This document shows, piece by piece, positions 58,521 to 64,000 of a stretch of DNA of 64,000 bases; position 1 is the stretch's first letter; every line of letters begins with the position of its first letter. The translations under genes and the position numbers were made by a program. The DNA is taken from positions 62,001-126,000 of the forward strand of contig NZ_QMED01000009.1 of NCBI RefSeq assembly GCF_003286125.1, given 5' to 3'. Source of the DNA: Algibacillus agarilyticus. GTDB lineage: Bacteria > Pseudomonadota > Gammaproteobacteria > Enterobacterales > Alteromonadaceae. The notes under the pieces are model-generated. The model was not told the DNA's origin and searched no databases. It worked only from the letters and a program-made list of their open reading frames with translations.

Positions 58521-58575
58521 TATACCTGAGTCACGTCAATATGCCTGTTCAGAACCTTGAAGTGACTTGGGTATA
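58521..58575. repeat. 55-base palindromic repeat, copy B
   Basis: TATACCTGAGTCACGTCAA on the left faces TTGAAGTGACTTGGGTATA on the right, an imperfect palindrome with about four mismatches in the arms. It ends exactly one base before the stop codon of the NUDIX gene (on -). Its right half is nearly the same as that of copy A at 45441. Confidence 0.85.
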
Positions 58576-59019
58576 TTAACAATATTGGATCGCTTGTAAC
58601 GCGTATTGTTGACCTAATAGATAATCATCAATACAAAGTTGAACCATATGGCTACGATGTTGAGGTGCTAATTGTTTGATTTGATCTAAGGTAAACCAGT
58701 GAGCAGCTGTAATATCATCATCTTGCGGTTGTGTTACAGGGGGTTCACCGGTTAATTCGATTGCATAACAAAAACGCAAATACTGAATATTTTTTTCAGG
58801 GATTTCACTTTGATAGATCCCCACAATAAATTCAGGTTCTAATACAAGACCCGTTTCTTCCAATAACTCACGTTTAGCGGCGTCTAATAAGCTCTCATTC
58901 GCTTCTAAGTGACCGGCGGGTTGATTATAAACCACCTTGCCATCTTCAAACTCTTCAACCAATAGAAACTTTTCTTGGCATTTTACCACTAAGGCTACGG
59001 TGGTGTTTGGTTTAAACAT
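58576..59019 (-). CDS. NUDIX hydrolase, NudJ-like
   Basis: NUDIX phosphohydrolase of 147 residues with the full box GHLEANESLLDAAKRELLEETG (Gx5Ex7REUxEExGU, residues about 36-58). Sequence near the box and length resemble NudJ, a phosphatase of nucleoside and prenyl or HMP diphosphates in E. coli, but family members are hard to separate, so no symbol is given. It lies two bases after the histidine kinase gene on the same strand and may be cotranscribed with it. It does not adjoin mnmA as nudJ does in enterics. Confidence 0.85.
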   Translation of the reverse strand: MFKPNTTVALVVKCQEKFLLVEEFEDGKVVYNQPAGHLEANESLLDAAKRELLEETGLVLEPEFIVGIYQSEIPEKNIQYLRFCYAIELTGEPPVTQPQDDDITAAHWFTLDQIKQLAPQHRSHMVQLCIDDYLLGQQYALQAIQYC

Positions 59020-59021
59020 GC

Positions 59022-60299
59022 TTAATCCTTTAATGTTTTACTAAATTGTAATTCAAAACGTGCGCCACCCGATTTACTTTTACCCAGTGCAACAATCGAG
59101 CCTTGGTGCCACTGCATAATATGTTTAACAATAGCCAAGCCTAAACCAAAGCCCCCCGAACTGCGGGTACGGCTTTCATCCAAACGTGAAAAAGGCTGAA
59201 AAATAGTCGCTAAATTATGCTCTGCAATGCCATCCCCGTCATCTTCAATGGCAACAACTAATATATCGGGTTGATCAATCAGCTCTACATTAACTTGAGA
59301 ACGCCCATATTTACAGGCATTTAGTAATAAATTTTGCAAAACCCGATCGATAAAATGACCATCACACATTAACAATGTTGATGCTTGGCGATTCAATTTA
59401 AATTTTATTAGCGGGTACTGCAACGCCAGCGATGCAAATTGCGTGTTAATAAGTTGAATGATATCGACTTCACTTAAATGTAATGCGGGTTGAGTTTGTT
59501 CAAATTTTGCATAAGTCAGCATTTCAAAAACCAATGCATCAATTTCATCTAAATCTTCGATGATTGAATCAGCATAAGTTTGTGCATCTGCATACGCTTG
59601 CTTTTGTATTTTATTCGACATCATCTCAACGGCAAATTTGGCTCGTGCTATTGGGGTTTTTATTTCATGTGAAACAGCCGATGTCAGTTCTTTGTGTGAT
59701 TGAATTAAAGCCGCAATCCGCGAAACCATATCATCAAAATTGTTAGCAATAATACTGATCACTGAGAGCGATTTAACCCCACTACGGCTTGATAAATCAC
59801 CTTGACTCACTCGAATAGACGCTAATCTTAATTTAGTTAAATCGCGCCACAGTGGTTGTAACCAAAGCCAAATAATAGCGGCTAAGCAGGCATAAAAAAC
59901 CAAAGTGATAATAAATTTAACCCAAGCTGCGGTGGGTAAAACAAATTTAACAACAAGCAGTTGGTTATGCACTGGCAACCAAGCGTAATAATAACCTTGC
60001 CCTTGTTGATCATCTAAAATAATGGGCGCGTGTTTAATATCGGCTAATAAATGTGCAGGCAGTTGTAAATCATTAACCGACCATAAACTAAAGTCATGCT
60101 GGTATATTGTTGATAAAGAAGTTAAAACATCATCTAAAGGAGGATCAACACGGTTGAGTAACGTGCTAATAGCTTGAATGTCGTGTTGACTAAAGGCGAT
60201 TTCATACGATATTTGCTGCCAAACCCAATCAAATAATAAACCTAAGCCAATAAATGAAATAAACAATAATATGTATAAACTCGTAAAAAGTTTGCGCAT
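59022..60299 (-). CDS. Sensor histidine kinase, RstB-like
   Basis: Membrane-bound histidine kinase of 425 residues. Two membrane helices (about 7-25 and 130-150) flank a periplasmic sensor of about 100 residues; a HAMP segment follows, then the dimerisation helix with phospho-acceptor histidine in TSAVSHEIKTPIARAKF near residue 210, and the ATPase domain with N-box LLNACKYG, DDGDGI and GFGLGLAIVKHIM. The general layout resembles RstB. It is 27 bases downstream of its response regulator gene, and MipA and DUF3019 genes lie just beyond. The signal is unknown; envelope stress is a guess from the neighbours. Confidence 0.9.
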   Translation of the reverse strand: MRKLFTSLYILLFISFIGLGLLFDWVWQQISYEIAFSQHDIQAISTLLNRVDPPLDDVLTSLSTIYQHDFSLWSVNDLQLPAHLLADIKHAPIILDDQQGQGYYYAWLPVHNQLLVVKFVLPTAAWVKFIITLVFYACLAAIIWLWLQPLWRDLTKLRLASIRVSQGDLSSRSGVKSLSVISIIANNFDDMVSRIAALIQSHKELTSAVSHEIKTPIARAKFAVEMMSNKIQKQAYADAQTYADSIIEDLDEIDALVFEMLTYAKFEQTQPALHLSEVDIIQLINTQFASLALQYPLIKFKLNRQASTLLMCDGHFIDRVLQNLLLNACKYGRSQVNVELIDQPDILVVAIEDDGDGIAEHNLATIFQPFSRLDESRTRSSGGFGLGLAIVKHIMQWHQGSIVALGKSKSGGARFELQFSKTLKD

Positions 60300-60326
60300 G
60301 TTAACAGCCTAAAAAATCAATTTGAT

Positions 60327-61043
60327 TTACCAAGCATCAGGCACAAGCAAATACCCTTGCCCCCAAATCGTTTTTATTCGTGTCGGCGCATCCGGGTTAT
60401 CACCTAATTTTTTGCGCAATTTAGAGATTCGAACATCAATAGACCGATCTAAACCATTATAGTCACGACCTCGAAGCACTTGGGTTAAATAATCTCGACT
60501 TAAAATATCGCCAGCATTCGTTGCTAAAACCAATAACATATCAAACTCATGACTCGTTAACGAAATCGGTTCATCACTTAAATCTACAGTACGTGCACTC
60601 TGGTTTATACTTAAAGATCCAAACGTTAAGTGTGTTGAATCGACACCTGTTTTATCTGGTGAGCTTGGGTTAATTCGGCGTAACAATGCATGAATTCGCG
60701 CTAGCAAAACACGGGGTTCAACCGGTTTAGCAATAAAATCATCGGCCCCAATTTCTAACCCAAGCACCTGATCAAAATCAGTGGTTTTGGCGGTTAAAAA
60801 TAAAATAGGGCCATTAAAGTGTGGGCGGATCCGTTTACATATTTCAAAACCATCTAAACCAGGTAACATAACATCCAATATAATTAAGTCAGCTTTAACT
60901 GAATGCGCTAATTGCACAGCGGCTTTGGCACCGTTGTTTATCACTTCAACTGAAAAATTATTACTTTCTAGATAATCACTAATAAGACGAGATAATTTTA
61001 TGTCATCTTCGACTAACACAATATGCTTAGTTGAATTAATCAA
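60327..61043 (-). CDS. Response regulator, OmpR/RstA-like
   Basis: Two-domain DNA-binding response regulator of about 238 residues. The receiver has the acidic pair in HIVLVEDDIKL, the phosphorylated aspartate in DLIILDVMLPGLDGFEIC and the lysine in IAKPVEPRVL. The winged-helix output domain has LTSHEFDMLLVLATNAGDILSRD and the recognition part RSIDVRISKLRKKLGD. The best start is a TTG at 61043: TTGGAG lies six bases before it, and TTGA overlaps the stop of the DUF3019 gene, which implies translational coupling. An earlier TTG at 61055 has no ribosome site. Confidence 0.9.
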   Translation of the reverse strand: MINSTKHIVLVEDDIKLSRLISDYLESNNFSVEVINNGAKAAVQLAHSVKADLIILDVMLPGLDGFEICKRIRPHFNGPILFLTAKTTDFDQVLGLEIGADDFIAKPVEPRVLLARIHALLRRINPSSPDKTGVDSTHLTFGSLSINQSARTVDLSDEPISLTSHEFDMLLVLATNAGDILSRDYLTQVLRGRDYNGLDRSIDVRISKLRKKLGDNPDAPTRIKTIWGQGYLLVPDAW

Positions 61044-61426
61044 AACAAACTCCAAGGGTTACGTTGCCGACGGCGATAATGAGCCAACTGTAAAACGGGT
61101 AATTCACTCTCATAAATAATGGTTCCGGTTTCATCAACTAACGTGACTAATAGTGGCTCTGAGCCTAAATAGGTATAAGTAAAAGCGTGCTCAACGGGCG
61201 TGTGAATACAGTTAACGGATTGTTCATTAACATGTAAGCAGGCTGCAACAGGTGAATAATAATGAATAAGCACATCAACACTGCAAATAGCATGATTATT
61301 AAGCGCACAGGCTTTAGGTTTTAGAATAATATAGGGCTTTTTTTGTGCAACAACCGAAAATGAGCTCATTAATAGTGAACTCATTATTAATAAAAATAAG
61401 AAAATACCTTTTAAGAGGCTACACAC
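61040..61426 (-). CDS. DUF3019 family exported protein
   Basis: Small exported protein of 128 residues with a signal peptide (about 1-28, cleavage after VVA). It matches DUF3019, a family of unknown role found in marine gammaproteobacteria. Four cysteines (KPKACALNNHAICSVDV, VAACLHVNEQSVNCIHT) could form two disulfides in a small beta-sandwich. It sits between mipA-like and response-regulator genes and overlaps the latter by four bases, so the three are surely cotranscribed. That a putative periplasmic protein is coupled to a regulator suggests a role in signalling. Confidence 0.85.
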   Translation of the reverse strand: MCSLLKGIFLFLLIMSSLLMSSFSVVAQKKPYIILKPKACALNNHAICSVDVLIHYYSPVAACLHVNEQSVNCIHTPVEHAFTYTYLGSEPLLVTLVDETGTIIYESELPVLQLAHYRRRQRNPWSLF

Positions 61427-61436
61427 GTTATTTACG

Positions 61437-62417
61437 CTAAAAATGGTAACTTACCCCAGTAAACCACTTCGTAAGTGATTTTCGATTAACCAATGGACTA
61501 TCAACAACGTCTTGACTCAGTCGTTCAATTTTAAAATTTGAAATCAATGACCAATTCGAATTAATTGGGTAAATGGCAGTCATCTCGGCAAAAGCAGAAA
61601 AACCACCCGCCGCTTGATAAACATAACGCGGATCATTCGTTTCATCATCGTTTATACCATAATAATAGTCTAGCCAATTATCGCTTTTATAGTGTAAACC
61701 CAATTTGCTAATCAATTTTAAATGGGTAAAAGCCCACGGATAACTCGCCTCTGCAGCTAAACCATAACCTTTATGTACGCCCGATACATCATGAGTCAAT
61801 CGAATATGATAAGCACCATGTTCATAAAAGCGGTTATATTCAACCCCCATGTTAATCGCAATCTTGCGTTCTATGTCTAACATTAACGGTGTTACCGTGG
61901 GTTGGTCAATACTGTCGCCTTTATTTATGGGGGGCGTAAAACCACCGCCACTCGCAGGAGGACTCAAATCATCTTCGACAGGCTCACCTACATCGGGGCT
62001 CTGCGTTTCATCGGGTGTTGATACCGATTGTGAAGTCGTCACATTGCTTAAATGCCACTGATGAAAATAAGCAGAGTCATCGGCCAAATTAGCGATCACA
62101 TTAAATGATGAATGGGGTGTATCTCTAAATGAATAGCCAACCGTGCCATTATCAATAAACCAATTACCGTAATAAAAATTAAAATCGGCTAACACAACAA
62201 GCGGAATATCATCACGATATTGATACGGGTTTTGCTTACGGCCATAGCCTAAGGCTACACTCAATTCAAACTGCCCGTCTTCGACACACAAGTCATCAAT
62301 ATACGAAGCGACAGTACAACTCGAATCACTTTGTGACGCATTAGCTTGTGCAATCATCAACACACTGAGTATTGAAATACCTAAATAAAATAAAATAAAT
62401 CGATTAAAGTCTGGCAT
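61437..62417 (-). CDS. MipA/OmpV family outer-membrane protein
   Basis: Outer-membrane beta-barrel of 326 residues with a signal peptide (cleavage near ANA, about residue 27). Strands such as FELSVALGYGRKQNPYQY, DIPLVVLADFNFYYGNWFIDNGTVGYSF and the last aromatic strand WFTGVSYHF are typical of MipA/OmpV proteins. A Pro-, Ser- and Asp-rich insert (about residues 120-165, with SPPASGGGFTPP) is long for the family and is probably an outer loop. It is ten bases upstream of the DUF3019 gene and heads a group with the two-component system. Confidence 0.88.
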   Translation of the reverse strand: MPDFNRFILFYLGISILSVLMIAQANASQSDSSCTVASYIDDLCVEDGQFELSVALGYGRKQNPYQYRDDIPLVVLADFNFYYGNWFIDNGTVGYSFRDTPHSSFNVIANLADDSAYFHQWHLSNVTTSQSVSTPDETQSPDVGEPVEDDLSPPASGGGFTPPINKGDSIDQPTVTPLMLDIERKIAINMGVEYNRFYEHGAYHIRLTHDVSGVHKGYGLAAEASYPWAFTHLKLISKLGLHYKSDNWLDYYYGINDDETNDPRYVYQAAGGFSAFAEMTAIYPINSNWSLISNFKIERLSQDVVDSPLVNRKSLTKWFTGVSYHF

Positions 62418-62594
62418 TGAAACCTATCTTAAAAATACATGCGCTGATTACAATGTATCATTCGTAAAATAATATACCTAACCACAAGCAACTAGATTTA
62501 CATTTCGTTACAATTATCAACATAATTAATACAGTTTCATTAGACGTACTGAGCTAAATTTAAGCTGTTACCTCTAAACAAACAAGGAATTGAC

Positions 62595-64000
62595 ATGAAG
62601 CACGCACCTAACTATTTAAAATTAAGTGCTGTAAGCGCAAGCTTAATAGCACTAGCAAGCTGTGGTTCAGATAACACAGTTACACCGCCAACCCAACAAA
62701 CAGATGAACCCTTTGAAATAATACAGCTGAACGCCCCGACGCCTACACTTGCCAAACTAAAAAAAACCAGCAGTGCAGATGAAACAAAAACACGTTTAAA
62801 AAATAGTTTATTACAAACAACCAATCAAAATTATTTCACCAAGACCAGTGACACCATTGAAACCGCTCTACCTTCAGTTCCACAAGAATCGGCTGATGCG
62901 GTTACAGATGATTCAAGTGATGGTGGCAGCACAGACGATTTTAGTCAAACCAATTTAATAGAAGCCAATGTTGATGAAGCTGACTTTGTAAAATACAACG
63001 GCAACACATTATTTGTCAGTGTAAACAAATACAATCATAGTAATATAGATACGGCTATCGAACCGTTTATTAGCGATACATTACCCTCCTATAGTGTAGA
63101 TTCGTATATTAGAGTTTTGCAGCCTAACAACGACAATGTTATGCAAGAAATAGCCAAAATTGACGCGCCCACCGATACGTTACACTACGATAATTTGTAT
63201 CTAAATGGCGACACACTCACGGCATTTGCTCACGAAAATCAATATTTTTGGTCATTTAGAACATGGGGGTATCCTAATGTTTGGCAAAATGGGTCGTTTG
63301 ATGTTCTAAGTTATGACATCGGCACCCCGAGTACACCAACCGCATTAAATCAAATAAAAATATCGGGCCATTTAGTGCAAAGTCGCCGGATTGGCGATAA
63401 ATTGTATGTATTAAGTCAGTTTTCGCCGACTTACCCAACCGATCTAATCTATTACCCAAAAACAGAAGAAGATTACCAAACGAATGCCCAACAAGTTGAG
63501 CAATTAACCGATGATCAACTGTTTCCAACTATTTCGATTAATGATCAAACGCCAGTATTATTAGGATCAATGGACGATTGTTATATACCAGAGACAAGTG
63601 ATGAAAAATCATCCTATGGCAACATATTGTCGGTTACCGTTTTTGATATAAATAATTTAGCGCAATTCGAATCAAGCTGCTTAAACACCTATAATGACGG
63701 CTTCTACATGTCTGAAAATGCGATGTATATTACGTCACACGTATACGACTCTGATAGCTTAGCCATTCATAAACTGGATTTAACCGATACAGGCGTAACA
63801 TATGCGGCCACGGGCATAGTACCGGGTTATTTAGGCTGGCGTGGTATGTCGTTTAAAATGAACGAAAAAGATGATTTATTACGCGTAATGACCACGCGTA
63901 ACACAAACGATAATAATGACCGATTCGACCATAATTTGTACATATTGCAAACTAACGAATCAACCAATACATTAGAACCAATCGCACAGTTACCTAATGC
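62595..64000 (+). CDS. Beta-propeller domain lipoprotein, 3' end outside window
   Basis: The reading frame runs open from the ATG at 62595 to the window end (468 codons). AAGGAAT lies just upstream. The product is a lipoprotein with lipobox LASC (Cys23). After a linker rich in Ser, Thr and Asp, the segment TNLIEANVDEADFVKYNG (about residues 116-133) is the start of the secreted beta-propeller family PF09826. This family is known from bacteria and archaea, with function undetermined. Blades follow as FDVLSYDIGTP, LVQSRRIGDKLYVLSQ and FYMSENAMYITSHVYD. It diverges from the mipA-like gene. Confidence 0.85.
   Translation, partial: MKHAPNYLKLSAVSASLIALASCGSDNTVTPPTQQTDEPFEIIQLNAPTPTLAKLKKTSSADETKTRLKNSLLQTTNQNYFTKTSDTIETALPSVPQESADAVTDDSSDGGSTDDFSQTNLIEANVDEADFVKYNGNTLFVSVNKYNHSNIDTAIEPFISDTLPSYSVDSYIRVLQPNNDNVMQEIAKIDAPTDTLHYDNLYLNGDTLTAFAHENQYFWSFRTWGYPNVWQNGSFDVLSYDIGTPSTPTALNQIKISGHLVQSRRIGDKLYVLSQFSPTYPTDLIYYPKTEEDYQTNAQQVEQLTDDQLFPTISINDQTPVLLGSMDDCYIPETSDEKSSYGNILSVTVFDINNLAQFESSCLNTYNDGFYMSENAMYITSHVYDSDSLAIHKLDLTDTGVTYAATGIVPGYLGWRGMSFKMNEKDDLLRVMTTRNTNDNNDRFDHNLYILQTNESTNTLEPIAQLPN

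Overview
The window reads as chromosome of a marine gammaproteobacterium of the Alteromonadales type. The evidence is low GC, a sodium-type flagellar motor (PomA, PomB, MotY), gammaproteobacterial gene orders (mnmA-hflD-purB, gyrA-serC-cmk-rpsA-ihfB-lapA-lapB-pyrF, nrdA-nrdB-yfaE, alaA-yfbR, xseB-ispA-dxs), and a TonB receptor/tryptophan-halogenase/glycosidase locus of the kind seen in polysaccharide-eating relatives such as Catenovulum or Paraglaciecola. The genus is a guess; the order-level call is firmer.

Layout. 1-6382 is the end of a surface polysaccharide cluster: three GT4-type glycosyltransferases, a Wzx-type flippase and a Wzy/ligase-type membrane protein, tightly packed on +. 6535-16696 is housekeeping: purB-hflD-mnmA, motY facing away from rnt, peroxiredoxin, FKBP isomerase, cheV, chromate transporter, cold-shock protein and yacL. 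17056-28047 is a probable alpha-glucan utilisation locus: a lipoprotein glycosidase, a flavin-dependent tryptophan-halogenase-like protein and a large TonB-dependent receptor on -, diverging from a glycan-binding lipoprotein on +. Their shared 539-bp intergenic region carries LacI-type palindromes. 28161-30281 is an unrecognised, AT-rich secreted protein gene. 30471-40935 is the conserved pyrF-to-gyrA block plus ubiG and a HAD phosphatase. 41283-45054 is the class Ia ribonucleotide reductase operon behind two NrdR-like boxes. 45511-53291 holds a DUF2189 membrane protein, alaA-yfbR, a phosphoribosyltransferase, acs and pomAB. 54278-57290 is xseB-ispA-dxs. 57460-64000 holds an orphan lipoprotein, a NUDIX hydrolase, a two-component system coupled to DUF3019 and MipA/OmpV genes, and the start of a beta-propeller lipoprotein.

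The least ordinary content is repetitive and non-coding. A 252-255 bp element with about 19-bp terminal inverted repeats and two internal long hairpins occurs three times (15331, 45192, 58208). Two of these copies lie next to a second, 55-bp palindromic repeat (45441, 58521), which in both cases sits just downstream of a minus-strand gene. A separate 320-bp element (53448-53767) has perfect 19-bp terminal inverted repeats and its own internal hairpins. A GC-richer structured block of unknown nature lies at about 16830-17055. I see no tRNA, rRNA, CRISPR array, full insertion sequence, prophage or dedicated defence system.
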